From: Gemmatimonadota bacterium
GTDB lineage: Bacteria > Gemmatimonadota > Gemmatimonadetes > Palauibacterales > Palauibacteraceae
Direction of reading: 5' to 3'
Length of the DNA stretch: 10,117 nucleotides
NCBI GenBank assembly: GCA_029863105.1
Contig: JAOTWC010000039.1
Coordinates: 1-10,117, forward strand
The notes below the pieces were generated by a model, which made no database searches, was not told the DNA's origin, and saw only the letters and a program-made list of their open reading frames with translations. This document shows, piece by piece, positions 1-7,092 of the stretch. Each line of letters starts with the position of its first letter. The first letter of the stretch is position 1. The translations under genes and the position numbers were made by a program.

Positions 1-1
1 A

Positions 2-643
2 ATTGAAACCCCGTACGACTGGATAGACGCTTCGCTGCGGGTCGGCGTGTTCGGGGGAAACCTGTCGGGCGATCGGGGATCTCTGAATCTGGGCCCCGGA
101 TCCGCGACGGCGTTCGGCGCCAGACTCAGGACGCGGGTAAGCAGCCCCCTGTCGCTCGAGATCGGGTTCGGGTTCGGCGGTTCCGATCGGGCGGTCATCG
201 ACCCGCGGCTCCCGACCGGGCCGGCCGCTGTGGATACGGTCGACGCCGACTGGCTGCTGATCGAAGGCGGGTTCCAGATCGCTCTCACCGGAAGCCGGAC
301 TTTGCACAAACTTCAACCGTACGTCGTGTTGACGGGCGGCGTACTCAAGGGTCTGGGCGAAGTCGTGTCGGATTCTCTGATGGCGGTCGAGGACACTCCG
401 TTTCGATACAAGATCGGAACGGCATCGGTGTTCACGGCAGGGGCCGGGGTCGAGTGGCTTCCGAACGGCCGGATCGGTCTGGGAATAGAACTCCGGGACC
501 ACCTGTGGAGAATCAAGGCACCTGACGGATTCTTCCAGCTGGACGTCCTGCAGAATATCGAGGATCTCGGCCTCAGGGCACCCCAGGAGTCGGAGTGGAC
601 GCACAACGTCGAACTCTCCGCATCGCTCTACTATTACTTCTGA
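2..643 (+). CDS. Outer-membrane beta-barrel protein, C-terminal part (5' end outside window)
   Basis: The reading frame is open from base 2 with no stop, so the gene starts upstream; a GTG at 47 is only an internal candidate. About 213 residues are visible. They show alternating hydrophobic and polar residues typical of transmembrane beta-strands, for example the Gly/Phe-rich GFGFGG segment (bases about 163-180), and strands separated by polar loops. The protein ends in LYYYF, and a terminal aromatic Phe is the usual recognition signal for the BAM outer-membrane assembly machinery. No lipoprotein or enzyme motif is visible. Family and substrate are not recognised; I infer a small outer-membrane porin-like or structural barrel. 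The next gene in the same direction begins within about 70 nt. Being a barrel is fairly secure; any specific role is not. Confidence 0.7.
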   Translation: METPYDWIDASLRVGVFGGNLSGDRGSLNLGPGSATAFGARLRTRVSSPLSLEIGFGFGGSDRAVIDPRLPTGPAAVDTVDADWLLIEGGFQIALTGSRTLHKLQPYVVLTGGVLKGLGEVVSDSLMAVEDTPFRYKIGTASVFTAGAGVEWLPNGRIGLGIELRDHLWRIKAPDGFFQLDVLQNIEDLGLRAPQESEWTHNVELSASLYYYF

Positions 644-710
644 GCAACGGCCCGTAGCGCCGCTGGCGCCCGAGAGCGAGGTCGAGCTTCGCTGGGGCGA
701 CGAGCCGGTC

Positions 711-1316
711 GTGCGATTGCGGTGCACACCCGGGGACGTCGAAGACCTTGCCGTCGGTTGGCTTCTGGCGGAAGGGCGGATCGATCGCGACACCCGGGTC
801 GAGGCCATCCGCATCGACGTGGTCGGCATGACGGTGCGAATCGACACCGGGCCGCTGGCTCTATCGGAACCCGACCCGAGAATTCCGCCGGTTGCGAAAC
901 CAGCTGCCGCGGAGTTCGTCGAGGCGTTTGCCGTCTCCGATCGGTTGCGCTCCCTGTACGCGGAGATGTTCGCGCGCGGGACGCTCAGAGAGCTTACGGG
1001 CGGAGTCCACACCGGTGCTCTCGTAGTCGATGGAAGTGTGCGCGCCGTGCGAGAGGACGTGAGCCGGCATTGCGTCGTCGATAAGCTGATCGGCGCCGCC
1101 TGGCGCGGAGGTGTCGTGCTGAACGACAGCCAGATCCTGCTGACGGGCCGTCTGTCGGGCGCCATCGCGGCCAAGGTTGCGCGGGCAGGCATTCCCGTGG
1201 TGACGACGATGTCCGTGCCGACGACGCTTGCGGGTTCGATCGCCGCGCGGGCCGGCGTCACGCTGATCGGCCGGGCACGCAGCTCGGAACCCCACGTCTA
1301 CCGGATGGGGGTCTGA
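711..1316 (+). CDS. fdhD: FdhD/NarQ-family sulfurtransferase homologue lacking the CxxC motif
   Basis: FdhD passes sulfur from a cysteine desulfurase to the molybdenum cofactor of formate dehydrogenases. Family signatures are clear: TPGDVEDLAVGWLLAEG (residues 6-22 from GTG 711), TGGVHTGALVVDG (96-108), REDVSRHCVVDK (114-125; usual form REDVGRHNAVDK), a TGRLS segment (145-149), and AGIPVVTTMSVPTTLA (159-174). The CGxCG-type loop holding the sulfur-relay cysteines, expected about 20-40 residues before TGGVH, is absent; the only cysteines are C5 and C121. Homology to the family continues upstream of 711 (EVELRWGDEP, bases 678-707), but no ATG, GTG or TTG exists in that frame between the TAG at 486 and 711. 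The true start may therefore be a CTG at 663 (about 217 aa), against a usual family length of about 260-280. mobA begins 2 nt after the stop. Family assignment is good; sulfurtransferase activity is doubtful. Confidence 0.85.
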   Translation: MRLRCTPGDVEDLAVGWLLAEGRIDRDTRVEAIRIDVVGMTVRIDTGPLALSEPDPRIPPVAKPAAAEFVEAFAVSDRLRSLYAEMFARGTLRELTGGVHTGALVVDGSVRAVREDVSRHCVVDKLIGAAWRGGVVLNDSQILLTGRLSGAIAAKVARAGIPVVTTMSVPTTLAGSIAARAGVTLIGRARSSEPHVYRMGV

Positions 1317-1318
1317 TC

Positions 1319-1954
1319 GTGGCCGTGCCCGAGCGCATACTGGCGGTGTTGCTCGCCGGGGGGCAGAGTCGGCGCTATGGCTCCCACAAGGCGCTGGCAG
1401 AGGTCGGCGGCATCCCGATGATCGATCGCGGGCTCGCGACGCTGGACCGGGTCTGCCCCGCGGCCGTGATCATCGCCAACGAGCCGCAGGCGTACGAGCG
1501 GACCGGCCGGCTGATCCGCCCGGACACTCGTCCGGGAACGGGCGTGCTGGGAGGCATCCTGAGCGCCCTTGACTGGGCGCTCGAAGAAGACCTTGAGGGA
1601 GCTCTGGTGCTAGCTTGCGACATGCCTTTCGTTCCTGCCGCGTTGCTCGCCGAGCTGGTCCGGCGAGCCGAGCCCGAAGGGGTGTCGATTGCCGAAAGCG
1701 ATGGTCCGCGAGGCCTGGAACCGCTGTGTGCGGTCTACGGGGTCGGATGCCTGCCCCACATCGCACAGGCGCTGGACCGTGGCGAGCGCGCGGTGGTATC
1801 GTTCTTCGCCGATGTTCCTGTGCGGCTGCTGGATCGTGCGGCCGTCGCGAAGTTCGGCAGTCCTGAGCGGATGTTCTTCAACCTGAACCATCCGGACGAA
1901 CGTACGCGGGCGGAGGAATTCGCCCGCGTGTCCGAAGAAGACTTCGGGAGTTGA
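1319..1954 (+). CDS. mobA: Molybdenum cofactor guanylyltransferase MobA
   Basis: MobA links GMP from GTP to Mo-molybdopterin, making the guanine dinucleotide cofactor (MGD) used by DMSO-reductase-family enzymes such as formate dehydrogenases; it acts in the cytoplasm. The 211-aa length is normal. The nucleotide-binding loop is LLAGGQSRRYGSHKAL (11-26). The family form is LAGGxSxRMGxDKA; Lys24 is kept but the Asp before it is His23. Other signatures are RPGTGVLGGILSAL (71-84), the metal-binding LACDMPF (98-104, Asp101), GLEPLCAVY (132-140), and the C-terminal FFNLNHPDE (186-194, family FxNxNxP). The chosen GTG lies 2 nt after the fdhD stop with GGGGG at 1307-1311 upstream; GTG 1325 is an alternative. 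The position between fdhD and dacB, with moeA further down, supports a Moco operon. A related nucleotidyltransferase such as MocA is less likely given the fdhD/moeA context. Confidence 0.9.
   Translation: MAVPERILAVLLAGGQSRRYGSHKALAEVGGIPMIDRGLATLDRVCPAAVIIANEPQAYERTGRLIRPDTRPGTGVLGGILSALDWALEEDLEGALVLACDMPFVPAALLAELVRRAEPEGVSIAESDGPRGLEPLCAVYGVGCLPHIAQALDRGERAVVSFFADVPVRLLDRAAVAKFGSPERMFFNLNHPDERTRAEEFARVSEEDFGS
1946..1950 (+). promoter_or_regulatory. Ribosome binding site deciding the dacB start
   Basis: GGGAG lies inside the last codons of mobA, 6 nt before GTG 1957. The upstream in-frame TTG at 1951 would directly abut this site with no spacer, so GTG 1957 is the preferred dacB start. 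Confidence 0.55.
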
Positions 1955-1956
1955 CA

Positions 1957-3516
1957 GTGAGTTGGTCATTTCGACATTCGCGGACGTACTGGCGTGTCCT
2001 TCGAGGCGCTGCTGTCATGGCACCGATCCTCGTTTCCCCGGCCCTGCTGACCGCACAGTCCCCGCAGCCGGGAGACAGATCCGCAGCGTCAAGGATCTCG
2101 TCCGAGATCACTTCGCCGGAAGTGTTGGCCGAGCGGATCGACCGGATTCTGGCGGATCCGGCCCTCGCGCGTGCCCACGTGGGACTGACGGTCCAGGTAG
2201 CCGAGACCGGTGAGGTCCTGTACACCCGAAACGGCGAGAAACGGTTTACGCCGGCCAGCAACGTCAAGCTGATTACCGGCGCTGTCGGGTTGACCGTACT
2301 CGGACCCGAGTATCGCTGGAAGACGCAACTGGTTGCCGACGGACCGATCGAGCAGGGGACGCTCGAAGGCAACCTGTGGATCGTAGGAGGCGGCGATCCC
2401 GCTCTCGAGCGAGATGAACTCAGGTCCTGGGTGAAGCACCTTCGGATGGCAGGGATTCAGCGCATTCGGGGCGATGTGATCGGCGACGATCGCAGGTTCT
2501 CGGAACCGCAATGGGGCAGAGGCTGGATGTGGGACGATCTGTATACGGGCTGGTCCGCCGGCGTCAGCGGTCTCCAGCTCGCGCCGAATACCATCGGCGC
2601 CGCGATCATTTCCGGCGTCGACCTCGGCGACTCCACGAGGCTCGTCCTGCGATCCGATGGGCCTCCGCTGCCGATTCGGAACCGGGTTCTCACCGGAGCG
2701 CCAGGATCCGAAGTCAGACTCCAGTTCGTTCCTCCTGCGGCGGGCGGAGATGTCGAATTGCGGGGATGGGTACCGCTCGACCCGGATTCCGTCCGGCTTT
2801 ACCTGGCGACGTCGCACCCCACTCTCTATTTGCTGGACTGGGTGGAGCACCTGCTCTACGTCGGGGACATTCTGGTGGAGGGTGAGATCCGACGCGCCAG
2901 GCACGACGAGATTCTGACGGAACGGTACTGGAGTCATGAGACGCTCTCCGGCCCGTTCTCGACTCTGCTCGGCGACATGCTGAAGCCGAGCGACAACCAG
3001 ATGGCTGAGACGATCCTACGCACGATCGGGATCGAACAGGGCGGTGAAGGTTCACCGGAGGCGGGTCTGGCGGTTGTCGAGTCCACGCTCGCGGACTGGG
3101 GCATCGAGCCGGGCGCGATGGAATTGTCGGACGGTTCCGGATTGTCCCGATACAATGAAGTCACTCCGAACGCGATCGCGCGGATGCTGCGTGCGGTGTG
3201 GCACCACCCCGATTTCGAGACGTTCTTCCGTGGATTGCCCGTCGCCGGAGTCGACGGCACGATGCGAAGCCGGCTCGTGGCCACACCGGCTTTCGACAAT
3301 GCACACGCCAAGACCGGATCGATGTCGGGCGTGCGAGCCGTGTCCGGCTACCTGCTCGACGGGAGCGGCGAGACCCTGCTGTTCAGCCTTTTGCTCAATG
3401 GATACGACACACCCGGATCGGTTGCCGTGGCACTCGAAGATCTGTTGATCGAGCAAGTCGCCCTGTACAGGCGTCCCATAGAACCGGGGTGGCCGGAGCT
3501 GCGCCCCGTCCCGTGA
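1957..3516 (+). CDS. dacB: D-alanyl-D-alanine carboxypeptidase/endopeptidase, PBP4 (DacB) type
   Basis: This periplasmic serine peptidase of the peptidase S13 family trims or cleaves D-Ala-containing peptide cross-links in peptidoglycan. From GTG 1957 it has 519 aa. The N-terminus has basic residues, a hydrophobic stretch (about 18-33) and a likely cleavage site around LLTAQS, so it should be exported. All three penicillin-binding motifs are present: SNVK (SxxK) at 101-104 with nucleophile Ser101 and general base Lys104, SDN (SxN) at 345-347, and KTG at 452-454. DGSGLSR (392-398) is also typical of PBP4. The roughly 240 residues between motifs 1 and 2 hold the extra inserted domains of this class, so the length is normal. 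The start sits 2 nt after the mobA stop and the stop overlaps moeA, so a cell-wall enzyme is embedded in a Moco gene run. Confidence 0.93.
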   Translation: MSWSFRHSRTYWRVLRGAAVMAPILVSPALLTAQSPQPGDRSAASRISSEITSPEVLAERIDRILADPALARAHVGLTVQVAETGEVLYTRNGEKRFTPASNVKLITGAVGLTVLGPEYRWKTQLVADGPIEQGTLEGNLWIVGGGDPALERDELRSWVKHLRMAGIQRIRGDVIGDDRRFSEPQWGRGWMWDDLYTGWSAGVSGLQLAPNTIGAAIISGVDLGDSTRLVLRSDGPPLPIRNRVLTGAPGSEVRLQFVPPAAGGDVELRGWVPLDPDSVRLYLATSHPTLYLLDWVEHLLYVGDILVEGEIRRARHDEILTERYWSHETLSGPFSTLLGDMLKPSDNQMAETILRTIGIEQGGEGSPEAGLAVVESTLADWGIEPGAMELSDGSGLSRYNEVTPNAIARMLRAVWHHPDFETFFRGLPVAGVDGTMRSRLVATPAFDNAHAKTGSMSGVRAVSGYLLDGSGETLLFSLLLNGYDTPGSVAVALEDLLIEQVALYRRPIEPGWPELRPVP

Positions 3517-4784
3517 CCCGGCCGAGATCTCCGGACTGGCTGGAGGGTGAGGAAGCGCTCGACCGGATTCTGGATCTCTGCCCCGTCCTGCCGGAGGAGG
3601 AGCTCCACCTGACGGCCGACGCCTCGGACCTCTGCCCGGAACGGGCCTTGGCGGAGGATGTGTTCGCGCTGCTGGATCATCCACCCTGGGACAACAGCGC
3701 GATGGACGGCTTCGCCGTGATGGAAGTGGACGTGCGCGGTGCGAAGCCGGAGGCGCCGGTCGTGCTTCCCGTTTCCCAGCACATCCCGGCCGGGCGTTTT
3801 CCCGAATCCCAGCTGGCACCGGGCACGGCGGCCAGGGTCATGACCGGCGCCCCCGTTCCCGCCGGGAGCACCGGTGTCGTCCGGATCGAACACACGGATG
3901 GGGGCCGGGGCGAGTCGGTCCGCATCGATCTGGCAACCGACGCGACGCGCAACATTCGCCGACGGGGAGAGGATCTGGCACGCGGTGACGTAGTTGCCCT
4001 GGCCGGATCTGCCCTTACGCCGGCGGTCGTCGGTTGCCTCGCCATGCAGGGCGTCGAACGTGTGAAGGTCCGCCGGCGCCCCCGGATTGCCGTGCTGGCG
4101 AACGGTGATGAGCTGGTTGACTTCGAAGGAGTCGAAGACGTGCGGGCCGGCCGGAAGATCATGAACTCCAACAGCCATGCACTCGCGGCGCAACTGCGAG
4201 CGGCCGGGGCGAATCCGGTGGATCTCGGCATCGCCGCAGACACGGCGGCCTCGGTCCGGGCGGCGCTCGAAACAGCCCGTGCGTGCGACGGCGTCATCTC
4301 GACGGCGGGCGTCAGCGTGGGCGACCACGATCACGTGAAGCAGGCGCTCGACGAATCGGGGTTCCAGCGCGCATTCTGGCGGGTGCGAATCCGCCCCGGG
4401 AGTCCGATGACCTTCGGGTCGCTCAACGGACGGCCGTTCTGGGGCCTTCCGGGAAATCCCGTCAGTGCGATGGTCACTTTCGAGATGTTCGTGCGCCCCG
4501 CCCTCCGGAAGATGGCAGGCCACGCGACGATCGGAAGGTCGAGGATCAGAGCTCGGGCCGGACACGATATTTCGTCGCCGGAAGACCTGACCCACCTCTA
4601 CCGGGTGCGGCTGTCGAGGGCGCCAGACGGGAGTTTCGACGCGGCGCTTACGGGTCCGCAAGGCTCGGGAATTCTGACGTCGATGGTGGAGGCACATGGG
4701 CTGGCTGTGCTGCCCACCGGGGTAACGACCGTCCGCGCAGGTGAGCCCCTGGAAGTCATTCTGCTCCGTGACCTGCCCTCGTGA
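3513..4784 (+). CDS. moeA: Molybdopterin molybdotransferase MoeA
   Basis: MoeA inserts molybdate into adenylylated molybdopterin to form active Moco in the cytoplasm. The open frame extends upstream into dacB (to about 3198), but recognisable MoeA sequence begins only after GTG 3513, which overlaps the dacB TGA as GTGA, so this start is chosen (423 aa, slightly longer than usual). Signatures: HPPWDNSAMDGFAV (56-69), MTGAPVPAGSTGVVRIEHT (110-128), RRGEDL (150-155), the MoCF/MogA-like domain with LANGDEL (195-201) and NSNSHALAAQLRAAGA (218-233), GVSVGDHDHVK (266-276), and GLPGNPVSAMVTF (311-323). The segment usually reading KPGKP is RPGSP (294-298), so two generally conserved lysines are changed. 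The C-terminal domain IV (about 340-423) is intact. A GGAG at 3495-3498 is too far for a strong ribosome site, so coupling to dacB translation is likely. Confidence 0.93.
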   Translation: MTRPRSPDWLEGEEALDRILDLCPVLPEEELHLTADASDLCPERALAEDVFALLDHPPWDNSAMDGFAVMEVDVRGAKPEAPVVLPVSQHIPAGRFPESQLAPGTAARVMTGAPVPAGSTGVVRIEHTDGGRGESVRIDLATDATRNIRRRGEDLARGDVVALAGSALTPAVVGCLAMQGVERVKVRRRPRIAVLANGDELVDFEGVEDVRAGRKIMNSNSHALAAQLRAAGANPVDLGIAADTAASVRAALETARACDGVISTAGVSVGDHDHVKQALDESGFQRAFWRVRIRPGSPMTFGSLNGRPFWGLPGNPVSAMVTFEMFVRPALRKMAGHATIGRSRIRARAGHDISSPEDLTHLYRVRLSRAPDGSFDAALTGPQGSGILTSMVEAHGLAVLPTGVTTVRAGEPLEVILLRDLPS

Positions 4785-5878
4785 TGCGCACGCCAGATCG
4801 CAGCACGCTGCTGTTCGTGGGCACGCGCCGAGGCCTGTTCCGGTTTCGTTCAGATTCCGACAGGCAGTCGTGGCAGTGTGACGACCTGCAGATCGCCGGT
4901 CACGAAATCTACCATGCGACCGTCGACGCCGTGACCGGAGCAGGGTACGCGGCCGCGTCGCATCCCGTGTGGGGGTCCCACATCTACCGCACGGACGACT
5001 TCGGTGAGACGTGGGCCGCCTGCGACGGACGCCCCCGGTTCCCCGCGAGCCTGGACCGCGAAGTTCGGGCCGTGTGGCACCTGGCTCAGGGCCATGCGCC
5101 GCAGGGCGTGGACCGGGTGTATGCGGGAGTTGAGCCTGCCGCGCTGTTCCACAGCGACGATCGGGGGACGACCTGGATGTGGAACGCCGAGCTGGAGGAG
5201 CACCCGACGCGCGCCACCTGGCAGCCGGCCAAGGGTGGCCTCGCTCTCCATTCGATCCAGACGCGCCGGGACGCATCCGGAAGCTTGTTCGTCGCTCTGT
5301 CAGCAGGCGGATGTTACAGGACGAGCGACTTCGGGCAGAGCTGGGAGGCCATCAATCGCGGCGTGCGCGCCGATTTTCTGCCCGAACAGCGTCCCGAGTC
5401 GGGTCAGTGCGTACACAGCCTGCGGATCCACCCCGGCGACCCGGACCGACTGTACCAGCAGAATCATTGCGGCACGTATCGGTCGGATGACGGCGGCAGT
5501 TCCTGGATCGAGATCACGTCCGGGTTGCCGAGCGACTTCGGATATGTAATCGGAATCGATCCGGCCGACAGAGATTGTTGCTGGGTAATCCCCGAGGAAA
5601 GCAGCCACCTGAGGAGCGTTTGCGACCAGCGGCTGCGTGTGTTCGAAACGCGGGACGGCGGGTCGAGCTGGATGGAACGAACGGATGGATTGCCGCAGGC
5701 TCAGGCCTGGGTCACGGTGCTGAGGGAGGCGCTCGCCACCGACGGTGCCGATCCTTGTGGCGTGTACTTCGGCACGGCAACTGGCCACTTGTTCGCATCC
5801 CGGGATGGGAAGACCTGGACCGTGCTGGCTCACCACCTTCCCAAGATTCTGAGCGTCGAGGCATGCCGGATCGGCTGA
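4781..5878 (+). CDS. Six-bladed Asp-box (BNR/sialidase-like) beta-propeller protein
   Basis: The 365-aa protein carries six Asp-box motifs (S/T-x-D-x-G-x-T/S-W): RTDDFGETW (70-78), HSDDRGTTW (124-132), RTSDFGQSW (180-188), RSDDGGSSW (234-242), ETRDGGSSW (289-297) and ASRDGKTW (339-346). Spacing is near 50-56 residues, as expected for a six-bladed propeller. The N-terminus (LLFVGTRRGLFRFRSD) resembles the widespread exo-alpha-sialidase/WD40-YVTN-BNR-like family of unknown function. No signal peptide is visible, so it is probably cytoplasmic. I do not see the arginine triad or RIP motif of true sialidases, so glycosidase activity should not be assumed. It has nine cysteines, several in the second half (209-281). 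GTG 4781 overlaps the moeA stop as GTGA; the adjacent ATG 4784 is an equally good start. There is no ribosome site of its own, which suggests translational coupling to moeA. A chaperone-like or scaffold role in molybdoenzyme assembly is speculation. Confidence 0.8.
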   Translation: MMRTPDRSTLLFVGTRRGLFRFRSDSDRQSWQCDDLQIAGHEIYHATVDAVTGAGYAAASHPVWGSHIYRTDDFGETWAACDGRPRFPASLDREVRAVWHLAQGHAPQGVDRVYAGVEPAALFHSDDRGTTWMWNAELEEHPTRATWQPAKGGLALHSIQTRRDASGSLFVALSAGGCYRTSDFGQSWEAINRGVRADFLPEQRPESGQCVHSLRIHPGDPDRLYQQNHCGTYRSDDGGSSWIEITSGLPSDFGYVIGIDPADRDCCWVIPEESSHLRSVCDQRLRVFETRDGGSSWMERTDGLPQAQAWVTVLREALATDGADPCGVYFGTATGHLFASRDGKTWTVLAHHLPKILSVEACRIG

Positions 5879-5882
5879 CCCG

Positions 5883-6968
5883 TCAATCGGCGAACGTCCA
5901 CTCGATGGCAACCGCCCCGCTGGCATAGCCTCCACCAACGGCAGTCAGTACGATTTGCGACCGGCCGGACAGGCTGCCGAATTCCCCCTGGATCAACCGA
6001 TCGAGGGTAATCGGCACCGTAGAGGCCGACACGTTTCCGATGTCCTCAATTGCATGAATCACGCGGCCCTTGCTCAGCTTCAGCGCTCGCTCGAGCCCGA
6101 CCGTGATCCTCTCGTTCGCCTGGTGAGGCACCACGAAATCCACGTCGTCCCACGTCAGGCCCGCATTCTCCACGGCACTCGTCGCAACCTCGCGCATCGT
6201 CCGAATCGCGTGCCGAAGCACGTTGGCTCCGCCGGCCATGCTGATCTTGTGATCCGCGTCGTCGGGTCCCCAACCCTGACCCATGAGATTCAGGTGATCC
6301 GCCGAGTACTCCGCCGCGAGAACCGGCGCAGACAGGACGCGTCCCGGACCCGGTCGCGACGTCAGCACCGCTGCCCCGGCTCCGTCACCGAACAGAACCG
6401 CCGTCTTCGGATCCCCATAGTCGGTGACGCGCGTGAGGGCATCCCCCGAAACAACCAGAACCGCGTCGGATTCGCCGGTCGTGATGTGCATGAATCCGAC
6501 ACTCAGAGCGTGAAGAAATCCCGAGCAAGCGGTGTTGAGTACGAAACCGGGCAGTGCGGGAGCGTCAATCAAGGCTCCGAGGGTCGATGCCGCGTTCGGG
6601 ACGATTTCCTGCGCAGTCAGATTGGCGACCACGAGGAAGTCCAGATCCGTGGACGCAATGCCGGCATGGTCCAGCGCCCGCAGCGAGGCCCGGGCGCACA
6701 GATCTTCGGAGGTCGTTCCCCCATCTGCCGGAACCATGCTGCGCCGCGCGATCCCCGTCAGCTGGCGGGCCCAGAGATCGAACACCTCCGGATCCGACAG
6801 CGTATCGGCGGCATCCGGGTCTATTTTCCGCAAGGAGATTCGCGCGCGCTCGGAGTCGAAGCTGCGGCGAATAGCCGGCAAGTTGAAGAGTTCGAAGTTG
6901 TCTACCAGACGTCCGGGCACGTAATGGCCGGTTCCACTCAGGTACACGGGCCGAAGGGATCTGCTCAA
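5883..6968 (-). CDS. Beta-ketoacyl-ACP synthase III (FabH-like thiolase-fold enzyme)
   Basis: KAS III enzymes condense an acyl-CoA with malonyl-ACP to start fatty acid or related acyl-chain synthesis. From TTG 6968 the protein has 361 aa. The Cys-His-Asn triad is visible: C148 in LNTACSGFLHAL, H282 in VPHQANERI and N312 in IGNVSASTVPI. GDGAGAAVL (195-202) is also typical. Catalytic spacing (134 and 30 residues) matches FabH. Between GTGHYVPGR (12-20) and WARQLTGI (66-73) there are about 30 extra residues compared with E. coli FabH. The frame stays open to GTG 7043, but that codon lies between the -35 and -10 of the likely promoter, so it cannot be the start of that transcript. TTG 6968 has CAGGT about 8 nt upstream; GTG 6947 is another option. 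The stop is 4 nt from the oppositely oriented propeller gene. Primary FabH, branched-chain starter or secondary-metabolite use cannot be told apart. Confidence 0.88.
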   Translation of the reverse strand: MSRSLRPVYLSGTGHYVPGRLVDNFELFNLPAIRRSFDSERARISLRKIDPDAADTLSDPEVFDLWARQLTGIARRSMVPADGGTTSEDLCARASLRALDHAGIASTDLDFLVVANLTAQEIVPNAASTLGALIDAPALPGFVLNTACSGFLHALSVGFMHITTGESDAVLVVSGDALTRVTDYGDPKTAVLFGDGAGAAVLTSRPGPGRVLSAPVLAAEYSADHLNLMGQGWGPDDADHKISMAGGANVLRHAIRTMREVATSAVENAGLTWDDVDFVVPHQANERITVGLERALKLSKGRVIHAIEDIGNVSASTVPITLDRLIQGEFGSLSGRSQIVLTAVGGGYASGAVAIEWTFAD

Positions 6969-7028
6969 GCTGGCTACCTGCCGATAATGGGAGGTCGTGT
7001 CGATGACGCCGACGGGATCAGGCGGGCG

Positions 7029-7057
7029 AATATACGCCTGCACACCGCCGCGCTCAA
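7029..7057 (-). promoter_or_regulatory. Sigma70-like promoter for the KAS III gene
   Basis: Read on the minus strand, TTGAGC (7052-7057) is followed after exactly 17 nt by TATATT (7029-7034). Transcription would begin near 7022, giving a leader of about 54 nt before TTG 6968. The site lies after the stop of the helical-repeat gene (7093), so the KAS III gene is probably separately transcribed. An AT-rich -10 is conspicuous in this GC-rich sequence. It is a pattern match only. Confidence 0.55.
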
Positions 7058-7092
7058 TTCAAGGCGGCCCGGATGGTGGATTTGGGTGGAGG

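Noticed and set aside
657..669. Hairpin GCGCC-GCT-GGCGC after the beta-barrel gene
   Set aside because: The stem is only 5 bp with no following T-run, so it is not a convincing terminator; such stems are common in GC-rich sequence.
3348..5276. A 642-codon open frame on the minus strand opposite dacB, moeA and the propeller gene
   Set aside because: It is antisense to three genes with clear family motifs, and its translation is Arg/Pro-rich low-complexity sequence with no recognisable motif, as expected for a shadow frame in GC-rich DNA.
4781..5878. Calling the propeller protein an active sialidase
   Set aside because: Asp-boxes are structural; the arginine triad, RIP motif and secretion signal were not seen.
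5876..5885. Symmetric TGAC-CC-GTCA at the convergent gene junction
   Set aside because: It is mainly the two facing stop codons; the stem is too short to act as a bidirectional terminator.
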